A stretch of DNA of 64,000 nt from WTAW01 sp050115915. Its GTDB lineage: Bacteria; Acidobacteriota; Aminicenantia; Aminicenantales; Aminicenantaceae. Below, piece by piece: positions 1 to 8,334 of the stretch; the first letter of the stretch is position 1, and each line of letters begins with the position of its first letter. The translations under genes and the position numbers were made by a program. The stretch is taken from contig JASFPP010000001.1 of the NCBI GenBank assembly GCA_050115915.1, positions 1 through 64,000 of the forward strand, read 5' to 3'. Under the pieces are notes generated by a model. The model made no database searches. It was not told where the DNA came from and saw nothing but the letters and a program-made list of their open reading frames with translations.

Positions 1-36
1 CGGCTCGGAAAACCCTTTACGTGCCTGTCTCTCCAT
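1..36 (-). CDS. Possible 5' end of a protein gene running off the left edge
   Basis: An ATG at position 36 on the minus strand opens a frame that stays open for 12 codons to the window edge (MERQARKGFSEP). It lies 5 bases downstream of a TATAAT box and has no Shine-Dalgarno sequence, so it would be translated from a leaderless or nearly leaderless message if real. Twelve codons are too few to recognise a family. It could instead be an untranslated RNA or a chance frame. Confidence 0.3.
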   Translation of the reverse strand, partial: MERQARKGFSEP

Positions 37-41
37 AATGG

Positions 42-72
42 ATTATATATAGGAAGGATGGTGTTTAGTCAA
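42..72 (-). promoter_or_regulatory. Sigma-70-type promoter reading leftward
   Basis: On the minus strand, TTGACT (67-72) is followed by TATAAT (42-47) at 19 bases, or by TATATA (44-49) at the ideal 17 bases. It would drive whatever lies left of the window and is divergent from the promoter at 177-205. Confidence 0.5.
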
Positions 73-91
73 GAAAGAGAAATTCATTCTC

Positions 92-100
92 GGGGGGGGG
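92..100 (+). repeat. Poly-G tract (G9) between divergent promoters
   Basis: Nine consecutive G residues lie between the leftward promoter (42-72) and the rightward promoter (177-205). A second G9 tract lies inside the downstream gene at 1138-1146. Tracts of this length are prone to slipped-strand change in bacteria that use them for phase variation. Confidence 0.85.
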
Positions 101-176
101 TGAGAAATCAAGCCAAATTATCATCTTCCAAATCCCCTCAAGCGGTGATTGATTATCTATTTCCATTTTGCTATTC

Positions 177-205
177 TTGACACGGATTGTAGGGGTATGG
201 ATAAG
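177..205 (+). promoter_or_regulatory. Promoter of the propeller/FN3 protein gene
   Basis: A perfect -35 TTGACA (177-182) is followed after 17 bases by GATAAG (200-205). Transcription would begin near 212. That disfavours the ATG at 211 as a normal leadered start and favours the ATG at 229. Confidence 0.6.
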
Positions 206-228
206 ATTAGATGAGAGAGACAGCTGCC

Positions 229-2379
229 ATGAAGAAAAAAACGATTTTTTTGTTAGGAATTCTGTGTGTGATATCTCTGTTGATCGGTGACCCGAGGGAT
301 GAGGAGAAGATCCAGACGGAAGTCTCTACTCAGGTTGCCACGATGTTAGAAGGAAGCGAGGAGCTGGTTGCCGTCAACATATCTAAATCCGGAGGCTCTA
401 ACGAAAGTGCCAACGTGGTCGCAGTGAACGAACAAAGGGTGTATGCGATCTGGGTGAATTATGGAAGAGGAAAAAGCATCCAGTTCAACACGAATGAGGG
501 AGGTTCTTGGGGAACACCGTATAGCGCCTCTTCGGGAACATATGTGAGTGCTTCTGGGCCGTGGCCCTATTTTACACTGGATACACAGGGACATCCCCAT
601 CTTGTCTACACGACCAAATTCTCCGGGAATAACTATGAGATTGCCCATAACAGTTACAGTGGCGGATGGACAGGCAACACTAACGTATCGCATACGTACG
701 AGGGTGGATCGGCGTGTCCGACCATTGCCGTCAATCCCACCAATAATCACCGCTATGTCTGTTGGTATGATGACGAAGGCCATCCTGATCGCTGGGAATT
801 GTTCTTCAAATACCTGAGTCCGGCTGGAAGCTGGAGCGGTCTGAAAAAGCTTCCCTTCGGCACGTCGAATTACACACCAAAAATGGCTGTGGATGGGCGG
901 GGAACAGCTCACCTCATTTGGCTGAGGAGGCATAGCGGGGGGTCTTATGTTCATTACTCGAGCAATCCCAATCCGACAGATGAGAACCAGTGGACGGACA
1001 ATATTTCCATCTCTGGCAACACACATATCGACTTTTCGGAGATCAGCATCGCTGCGGATGAGGCGGGGAATGTGTTTGTTGTTTACGAGCAGAAAAAGAA
1101 CACAAATTATGAAATCTATTTCAGGATGAAATCTGCCGGGGGGGGGTGGTCATCAACCCAGAACATCTCGAACACAGGGAAAAATTCCAGGTGGCCGGAT
1201 GTGGCGGCCAAAGGCGGAAAAGCCTATGTTGTCTGGCAGGAAAAGACGAATAAATATCAGATCTATTTCAGACATTATGACGGCGGAGGCTGGACAGCCC
1301 CCGCGGATGTGACGAACAATAATTTTGATTCCATACAACCGAGTGTCTGGGTCGATGGGGCTGGAGTGATCCATATCGTCTACTCGGACAAGGCTACTGG
1401 GAATTTCAATATCTGGTATGTGAACAGCGAATCTACAGGCGACGTCGTTCCCATTTCAGCTGTGTATCCGCCCCTCAATGCTCGTTTGAACACGAGCCTG
1501 GATGGCAGCTCGGGCAAGAAGAAGAACATCGTGAAGTGGAAAAAGAACTCCTATAATGACAATGACGCTGTCGAAAAATACAAGGTGTACCGTAAACAGG
1601 CCAGTCAAGGGACAAGCGCCTATTCGGTCAGGACAACGGTCCCCAAGGGCGTTTATAAGTTCGAAGATATCGGCCTTTCCAGGGATTATAAGTACTCATA
1701 TGTTGTCACGACGGTTGATACAAGCGGGGAGGAGAGTGAATATTCGAACGAGGCCACCGAGCCCTTGGTCTTTCCTCCAGTGAATGTGGCTGTGAATTCC
1801 GGTCTCGACTCGACCGAGACCAAAAAGATCAACACGGTGAAGTGGCAGAGAAACTCGAAGAACGGCGGCCAGACGGTCAAGACGTACATCGTTTACCGTA
1901 AGGTTCAGAATCAGGGGGCCTATCAATCCATCGGTTCGGTAGGCGGCAGCACATACACTTATGTGGACAGGAATCTGGCAACCGGAAAGAAGTATGCCTA
2001 TCGACTCTCCGCTGTGGATAAGGGCGACAGAGAGTGTGAACCCTCGCTCTCCGGGTATGAGCACTACGTGTTCTGTCCGATCGGCATGAATTTGAAGACG
2101 GTCAGAAACGAGGGTATGTTCTTCAGTGAAAAGATCAATCGCCTCAAATGGAAAGACAGTCCTTTGAACGATCCTGTGAATGTCGTCAGATACAATGTCT
2201 ACCGGAAAAAGAAGGATGAGAAGAAATCGGCCTATGCGCGATTTTTTGTCGTGGAGGCGGGTACCCGGGAAATCTGGGATCGAAATCTCCCACTCGACCA
2301 GCAATACAGTTATGCTTTGACCGCCACCTGCGACAACGGTGCAGAAAGCCAGCTCTCCCAATCGAAAAATGAGAAGTAA
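229..2379 (+). CDS. Secreted beta-propeller protein with three FN3-like domains
   Basis: A signal peptide (MKKKTIFLLG start, hydrophobic to about residue 20) targets the protein for export. Residues about 50-410 are propeller-like repeats with recurring GGW(S/T) and HLVY/VYVVW motifs, as in sialidase-type BNR folds, but no sialidase catalytic set is visible. Three FN3-like modules follow, at about 405-515, 515-615 and 615-716, each with a (Y/V)xVYRK strand. The ATG at 211 is in frame but lies at the predicted transcription start, so 229 is preferred, although its Shine-Dalgarno is weak. A G9 tract at 1138-1146 encodes Gly-Gly-Gly in one repeat. The SGNH protein at 3784-5913 has a comparable propeller plus FN3 layout. 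Likely a cell-surface or secreted glycan or protein binder; the ligand is unknown. Confidence 0.8.
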   Translation: MKKKTIFLLGILCVISLLIGDPRDEEKIQTEVSTQVATMLEGSEELVAVNISKSGGSNESANVVAVNEQRVYAIWVNYGRGKSIQFNTNEGGSWGTPYSASSGTYVSASGPWPYFTLDTQGHPHLVYTTKFSGNNYEIAHNSYSGGWTGNTNVSHTYEGGSACPTIAVNPTNNHRYVCWYDDEGHPDRWELFFKYLSPAGSWSGLKKLPFGTSNYTPKMAVDGRGTAHLIWLRRHSGGSYVHYSSNPNPTDENQWTDNISISGNTHIDFSEISIAADEAGNVFVVYEQKKNTNYEIYFRMKSAGGGWSSTQNISNTGKNSRWPDVAAKGGKAYVVWQEKTNKYQIYFRHYDGGGWTAPADVTNNNFDSIQPSVWVDGAGVIHIVYSDKATGNFNIWYVNSESTGDVVPISAVYPPLNARLNTSLDGSSGKKKNIVKWKKNSYNDNDAVEKYKVYRKQASQGTSAYSVRTTVPKGVYKFEDIGLSRDYKYSYVVTTVDTSGEESEYSNEATEPLVFPPVNVAVNSGLDSTETKKINTVKWQRNSKNGGQTVKTYIVYRKVQNQGAYQSIGSVGGSTYTYVDRNLATGKKYAYRLSAVDKGDRECEPSLSGYEHYVFCPIGMNLKTVRNEGMFFSEKINRLKWKDSPLNDPVNVVRYNVYRKKKDEKKSAYARFFVVEAGTREIWDRNLPLDQQYSYALTATCDNGAESQLSQSKNEK
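1138..1146 (+). repeat. Poly-G tract (G9) inside the coding sequence
   Basis: Nine Gs encode three glycines in the motif SAGGGW. Another copy of the same repeat in this protein (YDGGGW) uses mixed glycine codons, so the homopolymer is not forced by the protein sequence. Gain or loss of one G would truncate the product. Confidence 0.85.
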
Positions 2380-2395
2380 GCTCCGGGCTTAACCG

Positions 2396-3787
2396 CTAGT
2401 TTGACCTAAAGATCAAATTGTTGAGGATGTTGAATCCTAAGGAGACGGATATCGCTACCTCGGTCCCCCCTATATCGATCTCTACGTCTTCATGAGTGGC
2501 TGTGGCTTTATTGTACTTGAAATAAACATTCAGCATTAAAAATTTGACTTCCGGGATCTTGAAATACATTCCGGCCTGGAAATGTGATCCAGTCGTGGAA
2601 CCCGACGTATCACCCAAGGCGCTCTCCTCTTTCCAGCTGTAAAAATCTACACCCACATCCACATAAGGAACGACCATGGGGGAATTCCACAAAAACCTGG
2701 CTGATACGGAAATGGGCGTGAGTGAAAACTTTGCCTCCTCCTCGGTTACCGTTGAATAGCCCGTTTTGGAAAACCGGCGTCCTGCGACAGCGAGGCCCAT
2801 ATGGAAATTCCGACTCTGCACGAGCATCCGCGAAAGCTCGAGGCCGAAAATACCCGAATCTTCTCCGCCATAGATCTGGTGGAACAGGAAATCATTGACC
2901 GTATAGAGGCCCGCTGATGCAGCAAAAAGGGTGTTACCGAAGGACTCATGGATGACAACTTCTTTTTTGGGTGGCGCCCCTGGAGCGGTCGGTCGAACAG
3001 CTTCACTGAAGAGGATATCGATTCCCCGTTCGTCTCTCTGGATCTTGAAGGAGGTGAGAGGACCTGAGAAGCTGAAGGTTACCCGGGCAACCTCCTGATC
3101 GATCTTCCTGACATCGATCTGCTGGAGGCCCAATACATTGATATTCGCCATAGACCTTGCTGACAGCCTTTGCACTGGCCAGATATCGAGTACGATCCGA
3201 GACTCATCATCATATTCGATCGACCTGTACGCGTAATTTCCGTCAATACCGATCTTGACCTGGAGTTTGCCGTCGGCTCTTCCGTATACGATTGATTTGA
3301 GATGTGTCTCGGGCTGGGGTGTCGGGGGGATCGTTTCTTCGGGAACATCCTCCTTTAAAAGAACTGGGGGTTGGGCTGTCGTCCTTTGCTGGGGACGGAA
3401 AATCACTTTGATTCCAGTCTCCACCTGGATGATCTCATAGGAGGGGATCGCCTCCGCCAAGTCGAATACAACTCTCGCAGTTTGGGGCTGGAAACGGCCC
3501 ACACGGATCGCTTTAACGTTAAACGCATCAACTTCCTGGGATTCACCTGCCAGGATATCTCCGACGGGTGAGAATTCAACGACAAGCCGTGAAGGATCTC
3601 TCAACTCAAAATGTTGATATCCAAATTCTCCATCCACTTCCAGTATCACCTCCAAAAATTCGGGGGATCTCCGGACTTCTACGCTTTTAAAAACAGCCAG
3701 GTTTTCTTGGGATGTATCTGGCCATGTTACAGGTGCCATTACCAGAATGAGAACCCACACTAGGATTATATTTCTCGCTTTAATCAA
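2396..3787 (-). CDS. AMIN-domain protein with C-terminal barrel-like region
   Basis: The signal peptide is about residues 1-24. Two AMIN-type domains follow, at about 28-135 and 163-262, each with the pattern of a beta strand, DPSRLVV/ESRIVLDIW and a late VARV(V/T)F strand. AMIN domains bind peptidoglycan or glycans in AmiC and PilQ. Residues about 283-463 contain alternating amphipathic strands and end in LIFRSN, which looks like an outer-membrane beta-barrel. The start is a TTG overlapping the upstream stop by 4 bases; it is chosen because AAGGAGGT (3796-3803) sits 8 bases before it. It is translationally coupled to the SGNH gene, so the two probably act together at the envelope. The barrel is inferred from pattern only. 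Confidence 0.75.
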   Translation of the reverse strand: MIKARNIILVWVLILVMAPVTWPDTSQENLAVFKSVEVRRSPEFLEVILEVDGEFGYQHFELRDPSRLVVEFSPVGDILAGESQEVDAFNVKAIRVGRFQPQTARVVFDLAEAIPSYEIIQVETGIKVIFRPQQRTTAQPPVLLKEDVPEETIPPTPQPETHLKSIVYGRADGKLQVKIGIDGNYAYRSIEYDDESRIVLDIWPVQRLSARSMANINVLGLQQIDVRKIDQEVARVTFSFSGPLTSFKIQRDERGIDILFSEAVRPTAPGAPPKKEVVIHESFGNTLFAASAGLYTVNDFLFHQIYGGEDSGIFGLELSRMLVQSRNFHMGLAVAGRRFSKTGYSTVTEEEAKFSLTPISVSARFLWNSPMVVPYVDVGVDFYSWKEESALGDTSGSTTGSHFQAGMYFKIPEVKFLMLNVYFKYNKATATHEDVEIDIGGTEVAISVSLGFNILNNLIFRSN

Positions 3788-5913
3788 TGTTCTCTACCTC
3801 CTTGAGATGTATCTTGACCTGTGTTTGAAGGGGGGCCTTCAACGCCGTCTTTTCGAACCATTGTTACAGTATATTTATAGTTTAACGAATATTCAATATT
3901 TATGTCTAAATATTGCCGATCGAAATTGTCGAAATTTGGAAAGCTAATGACACCTGGGGCGAATACCTCTGGAACTTTGAGGAGAAGTGTTTTTATCACT
4001 TTGAACAAGGAAGAACTGCTGCCGGCCTTTTTACGATAAATCCTGTAGGTTCTGAATTCGGATCTATCCTGTATCTTGTGTGAGTCCCGCCAAGTGAGGT
4101 TGTTGGCTTCTCTCACAGAATCCCCGACTTGATCGTGAAGGCGGACAACCCAGAGTCCCTCAGCCGGGAATGGAATTCTGTGGATCTCCTCCGACCAGGA
4201 TCTTGCCATGACCTGATAGCCCTTTTGGTTAGGGTGAACCTTGTCGGTGGAGAGAAGCGATCTCCAGCCCCCATCATTTTGGGGCCAGTCAAAGTAGATA
4301 TCGAACATATCGACATAAGCGACTTTAATCCGCGTCGCCAGATTCCTGATCTTATCATTCAGATCAAAGATTCTTTGTTTGTAAAAAGCATTATCCCATC
4401 TGTGATCCTTCCTGGGGATGATCGTTGAGAGAACGGGGAAGACTTTTCTACCCCGGCATATCCGGAGCATTTGCTCAAGGTTATAAGCTGTTGTATTCAT
4501 GGAGATATGATTAAATATCACATCGTTCGTTCCCTCCATGAGAAGAAGATATCTGACCTGATGCTTATCGAGAACAGCGGGCATTCTTGCCAGTCCCTGA
4601 TGGGTTAACTCGCCCGGCCAGCCTTCATTTAAGACAAAAGTAGGACCATAAGATGTCCAGAGAAGGGATTCCAATCGGGGGATGTATCCGAGCTCAGGAG
4701 TGTATTGGTAGTCCATCATGCCGTAAGTGATGCTGTCACCGAAGCCAATGTACTTACTCTCATCCAGAACGGCCTGTTGTCTGGTCTTGATCCCGGTTTC
4801 ATCGGATCGGAAATCGTTTTTTTGAAGGAGTTCTGCGAGCCGCATAACCTGTGAATGTATCTGCAGGCCTTCTTGCCACGTGAGGCCGATCTTGTCTCCT
4901 TGGATCGTGATCCTGGGAGATCCTGCGAGTTGTGTCTTCCCGGAATAAAGGAGGATCTCTTGACTCCAAGTGCCTTCTCGTTGATACCGGCAGGAGAGGA
5001 AGTTTTGACTTCCGCTTGATTGGCTCCAGACGACGACAGGAATTCCGCCCGATACAAAAGACAGGCTGGGATGGACATCCGTGTCTGTATTGTCGGTTAT
5101 GCGTTCCTGTTCCGACCAAGTATGGCCGTTCCAGACGGAATAAAAGATCTCATAATCGTGGCCATCATGCGAACACCATGTGACCCACGGGAGTCCGTTC
5201 GCATCCAGGTCGGCATCAGGGAGGATATGAGGAGCATCACTTGTTCTGTTGATCTGGAAGGGGGTTGACCAAAGGTTCCCATCCCAGTAGACGGAGAGAA
5301 TTTTGTCCTTGCCGTTGACATTGCCAGACCAAAAGATCCAAATTTTCCCCGTGGCATCTGCTAAGATTTTTGGCTGGTAAACACCATCGAAGGAAGGGGA
5401 ATTGACGAGCCACGATGACTCTGTCTTCATCTCTTTGACCAGAAGCTGAAATTGTCCCTCTGTGTAACGAACCCAGGTCAACCATGCAATATTTGAGAGG
5501 TCAAAGCAAAAATCCGGCGCAAAGTGGTAGCCTTTTGGGGGGCTAATGATCATCGGAGATAGACCGGATTTCCCATCCAACCTTGAAAAGAGAATAGCAT
5601 TATCGTTATCTGCCCCCTCCTCCCAGATGGCCCAGGTCATTCCTTGACGGTCCATTTTAGTCACGGGGGCCGAAACGCTTGTGCTTGAGAAAATTTCCTC
5701 GACCGTGTATTCCCCGGAGCTGGAATTCTGCCAGGCTTTACTCAACCCGCCTCGCTGATTTTTAAAGAAAAATACCAAATCCCCCGATTTATATATGACA
5801 GGCGAGGCCGATTCCCCCTTTATCCGATGTGTCTCAGGAGTTGTCCCTCGAAGCAGAAAAGGAGGGATGGTCGTCAACAGTACGAGCAACAGAAAATATT
5901 GTGTTTTCTTCAT
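3784..5913 (-). CDS. Secreted SGNH/GDSL hydrolase with propeller and FN3-like parts
   Basis: The signal peptide is about residues 1-23. Residues about 30-370 form a propeller-like region with repeated AWLTW, PWVTW and PVVVW strands. The SGNH esterase domain follows: block I GFGDSITYG near residue 391, NEGWPG near 430, block III GTNDV near 467, and the DxxH block DKVHPNQKG near 565. All the Ser, Gly, Asn and Asp/His blocks are present, so it should be an active esterase or acyl hydrolase. A C-terminal FN3-like module has the YRIYRK motif also seen in the protein at 229-2379. The substrate is probably an acylated glycan or lipid outside the cell. It is first in a two-gene operon with the AMIN protein. 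Confidence 0.85.
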   Translation of the reverse strand: MKKTQYFLLLVLLTTIPPFLLRGTTPETHRIKGESASPVIYKSGDLVFFFKNQRGGLSKAWQNSSSGEYTVEEIFSSTSVSAPVTKMDRQGMTWAIWEEGADNDNAILFSRLDGKSGLSPMIISPPKGYHFAPDFCFDLSNIAWLTWVRYTEGQFQLLVKEMKTESSWLVNSPSFDGVYQPKILADATGKIWIFWSGNVNGKDKILSVYWDGNLWSTPFQINRTSDAPHILPDADLDANGLPWVTWCSHDGHDYEIFYSVWNGHTWSEQERITDNTDTDVHPSLSFVSGGIPVVVWSQSSGSQNFLSCRYQREGTWSQEILLYSGKTQLAGSPRITIQGDKIGLTWQEGLQIHSQVMRLAELLQKNDFRSDETGIKTRQQAVLDESKYIGFGDSITYGMMDYQYTPELGYIPRLESLLWTSYGPTFVLNEGWPGELTHQGLARMPAVLDKHQVRYLLLMEGTNDVIFNHISMNTTAYNLEQMLRICRGRKVFPVLSTIIPRKDHRWDNAFYKQRIFDLNDKIRNLATRIKVAYVDMFDIYFDWPQNDGGWRSLLSTDKVHPNQKGYQVMARSWSEEIHRIPFPAEGLWVVRLHDQVGDSVREANNLTWRDSHKIQDRSEFRTYRIYRKKAGSSSSLFKVIKTLLLKVPEVFAPGVISFPNFDNFDRQYLDINIEYSLNYKYTVTMVRKDGVEGPPSNTGQDTSQGGREH

Positions 5914-5925
5914 GTTAAACTACAA

Positions 5926-5954
5926 TTTATACCATAGCAAATCCCTAAAAGCAA
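5926..5954 (-). promoter_or_regulatory. Promoter of the SGNH/AMIN operon
   Basis: On the minus strand, TTGCTT (5949-5954), a 17-base spacer and TATAAA (5926-5931) lie 12 bases before the start codon at 5913. The predicted 5' leader is only about 5 bases and has no Shine-Dalgarno sequence. Confidence 0.6.
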
Positions 5955-6023
5955 TCTGGCGCACGGGGCCGGGAGCATCCCGAAAACCTGATGCTTGCTG
6001 CCTGATTGATCCCATTAGGGATT

Positions 6024-6208
6024 CGAAAACAAAATTCCTTCTGGTTTCCCCTGCGAGGAAAATTCGTTCGGACGCGGGCGCTTTCCTCACATTTCCCATT
6101 GGGAGATGTCTCCTGCCCCATAAGCTCTTTTCACGGTTTTCTCCACCACACAATGGGCCCCCCTATTAGTGCAACAAGAATTCATGTCGTCACGGTTTTA
6201 GGATCCTA
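6024..6208 (-). repeat. Dispersed degenerate repeat, copy A
   Basis: Read on the minus strand this segment matches copy B (about 16690-16885) and copy C (about 31528-31645). Shared blocks in order are a GTGACG-type block near the start (A and B only), TGGAGAAAACCGT (6133-6145), CGCAGGGGAAA (6045-6055) and GTTTTCGA. Core blocks are 90, 88 and 79 bases apart in copies A, B and C. It fills most of the 340-base gap between 5913 and 6255. No transposase or clear terminal inverted repeat is visible. Confidence 0.7.
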
Positions 6209-6254
6209 GCCATCGGGGAATAGGGGGTGTTATCGAAAGGAGCGAGGAAGAAGA

Positions 6255-7232
6255 TCAAGGCATCCTTTTAAAGATAAATTTCCAGAGATATTCTTTGGGG
6301 ATTCCGAAAATTTTATCCCTCCAGACACGGTCGCATTGACTGCAGGTTTTTAGATCATCGATGTCTTGTGCGAGCGCTTTTTTCCGCAGGCGCTGCATTT
6401 TGTCGTTATTCCAGATCTCTCGGATGAGGGTATCTTTGACGTTTCCTAAAACGTAATAGCCAAAGAAGTCCTGCGTACACGGGAGCACAGCACCGTCCCA
6501 GAAAATGATCAGAGCGTGCCAGAGAAAAGTGCATGGAGAATAATTTTTGCGGTTTCTCTGACCCTCCACTTCCCCTGCCCAGTTGTGAAATTCTTTGATC
6601 TCCAGCCGGTTTAGCGGGAGTCCCTTGAATGTGTTAGTAAAATCTTTCCTTTGGCTTTTGTTGGCGCGGATCCGGTGCTCCGGGAAGTTTATCAGTTCTA
6701 AAATGGTGAAGGGTTTTTTGCTCTTTAATTCTTTCTTAATTTCCAAAAACCGCACGATATTTCCAACGGTTTTATTAAAATCTCCGTTGATCCGGATGCT
6801 TTCATAGGTGTCTTTATCATACCCATCGAAGGAAAACGAGAATTGATCGATTCCGGATTCGATGAGCTTGTACGCTTTATCCTCATCCAGGAGTGTCCCG
6901 TTCGTGTGGAACTTGACGATCAGTTTTTTATCGTGGGCGTACCTGGCCATTTTGAAAAAATCCGGATGGAGAAGCGATTCGCCTCGGTGAAGAAGATGCA
7001 CATCTGCTGCAAATGCGGACACCTCGTCGATGATCTTCTTGAAAAGGTCGAACTCCATGAATCCCTTATCCTCTTTTTTGAGATCCTTGTTCGGACACAT
7101 CACGCATTTTAGATTACAGTGATTTGTCGGTTCTATCCACAGACGCACGGGCATCTGTTTCAGCACCACCTTCTGTCTTTTATAACTGATAAAAAGCCCT
7201 AGCAACCTGTTGTAGTATTCAAACTTATTCAT
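6255..7232 (-). CDS. Radical SAM protein with SPASM-like C-terminus
   Basis: The cluster-binding motif CNLKCVMC gives Cys39, Cys43 and Cys46, the CxxxCxxC of radical SAM enzymes. Further cysteines near the C-terminus (SPCTFLW, VLPCTQD, CSQCDRVW) resemble a SPASM domain that holds one or two extra Fe-S clusters. At 325 residues the length is normal for this group, which modifies peptides, proteins or small metabolites. No obvious precursor peptide lies beside it, so the substrate is unknown. It has its own promoter inside the 3' end of rsmA. The family call is firm; the reaction is not. Confidence 0.85.
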   Translation of the reverse strand: MNKFEYYNRLLGLFISYKRQKVVLKQMPVRLWIEPTNHCNLKCVMCPNKDLKKEDKGFMEFDLFKKIIDEVSAFAADVHLLHRGESLLHPDFFKMARYAHDKKLIVKFHTNGTLLDEDKAYKLIESGIDQFSFSFDGYDKDTYESIRINGDFNKTVGNIVRFLEIKKELKSKKPFTILELINFPEHRIRANKSQRKDFTNTFKGLPLNRLEIKEFHNWAGEVEGQRNRKNYSPCTFLWHALIIFWDGAVLPCTQDFFGYYVLGNVKDTLIREIWNNDKMQRLRKKALAQDIDDLKTCSQCDRVWRDKIFGIPKEYLWKFIFKRMP

Positions 7233-7244
7233 TCGATTAGAGTT

Positions 7245-7273
7245 CTTATAGCATTATTGCTGGTATCAATCAA
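7245..7273 (-). promoter_or_regulatory. Promoter of the radical SAM gene
   Basis: On the minus strand, TTGATT (7268-7273), a 17-base spacer and TATAAG (7245-7250) precede the ATG at 7232. The -35 box overlaps the last codons of rsmA. Confidence 0.55.
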
Positions 7274-8084
7274 TAGGGGATGATGAAGCCATGAGTGTTT
7301 CGAACAGGGAATGAAAACCTTTTATGGAAAGCTGTTCAGGCCTTATCTTTTTTTCGATGTCAAGATTTTGAAAAACAGTATCCAGATGGTCGCGATGATA
7401 GCCGCCCATGATCAGATTATTGAAGAGCGTTTTTCTGCGGCTCTGAAACGAAGTCTTTAAAAAGCGCCGGAATTTATCCTCGTCTGTGAGTTCATAAAGA
7501 GGCTTTTCTCTTTTCTTCAGGGAAAGAAGAGCGGACATGACCTTGGGTGGCGGACTGAATGACTGGGGGCCGATCCGCGCGCGGATGTGCGTCTCGAATT
7601 CGTTCTGGAAGAGGATCGAGATGGGGGCGAATTTTTTGGATCCTGGGGCTGCGCAGATCCTCTCGGCGACTTCCAATTGAAGGAGAAATACGCAGAACGA
7701 GAGGAGCTCTTTGTGTTCGTAGATCTTGAAAAGAATGGGTGACGATATGGAGTAGGGAAGATTTCCGACGATTTTTGGCTTATCCTGAAGAGGTTTTTTT
7801 TCGCTGATCAGGCTTTTGAAATCGACTTTGAGGAAATCTCCTTCGCGAATGGACAGATTGGGGATTTTTTTCTCTTTGAGTAGAAAAGCCAGCGCTCTGT
7901 CCTTTTCGATGGCGACAACCTCTCCTGCCCATTCGGTTAACGGGATGGTCAAGGCTCCTTTCCCTGGTCCGATTTCTATAATGACATCTTCGTTCTGGGG
8001 AGAGATGCAGGCGATGATTTTTTTCAGGACATGCGGATTTTTAAGAAAATGTTGGCCCAGTATTTTTGTCTTTCTGTGAGTCAT
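7266..8084 (-). CDS. rsmA: 16S rRNA (adenine1518/1519-N6)-dimethyltransferase RsmA/KsgA
   Basis: This enzyme dimethylates two adjacent adenosines in helix 45 of 16S rRNA late in 30S assembly. The sequence shows the N-terminal signature GQHFLKN, the SAM-binding loop EIGPGKGALT near residue 40, and the catalytic motif NLPYSISSPI near residue 110. The C-terminal RNA-binding half contains SRRKTLFNNL. Its 272 residues are the usual length. The start ATG has no clear Shine-Dalgarno. It is probably transcribed just ahead of the radical SAM gene, which also has its own promoter. Confidence 0.96.
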   Translation of the reverse strand: MTHRKTKILGQHFLKNPHVLKKIIACISPQNEDVIIEIGPGKGALTIPLTEWAGEVVAIEKDRALAFLLKEKKIPNLSIREGDFLKVDFKSLISEKKPLQDKPKIVGNLPYSISSPILFKIYEHKELLSFCVFLLQLEVAERICAAPGSKKFAPISILFQNEFETHIRARIGPQSFSPPPKVMSALLSLKKREKPLYELTDEDKFRRFLKTSFQSRRKTLFNNLIMGGYHRDHLDTVFQNLDIEKKIRPEQLSIKGFHSLFETLMASSSPID

Positions 8085-8276
8085 GTCACATGAGTGGATA
8101 AGCCTAAATTCGCGATCTTCTTCCGGATCTCTTTCTCTATGATTACTTTTTATTCTAACGTATCAAAGATTTCTCTATGGAGCAACTTACTATCCATTTC
8201 AATCTTCTGTCCCATGGAAATTTTAACATATCTTCCGTATCGATTTCAGGGGAAAAGTACGCAGAAATCTCCATAC

Positions 8277-8304
8277 TTGACAATATATATAAAATTTATA
8301 TAAT
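8277..8304 (+). promoter_or_regulatory. Near-ideal sigma-70 promoter of the SufS-like gene
   Basis: TTGACA (8277-8282), a 16-base AT-only spacer and TATAAT (8299-8304) match both hexamers perfectly. The predicted leader is about 24 bases. The gap 8085-8334 otherwise holds only the divergent upstream regions of rsmA and this gene. Confidence 0.75.
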
Positions 8305-8334
8305 AAATAGACTAAAAGGCGAAAAACAGTCGAT

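Noticed and set aside
1..36. tRNA or other stable RNA start at the left edge
   Set aside because: The 36 bases fit no tRNA acceptor/D-arm pattern; too little sequence to call an RNA gene.
6006..6209. Short frame sharing GFLHHT-like residues with a minus-strand frame near 16.7 kb
   Set aside because: The similarity is explained by the dispersed DNA repeat; the blocks drift in frame, there is no RBS, and copy C does not keep the frame.
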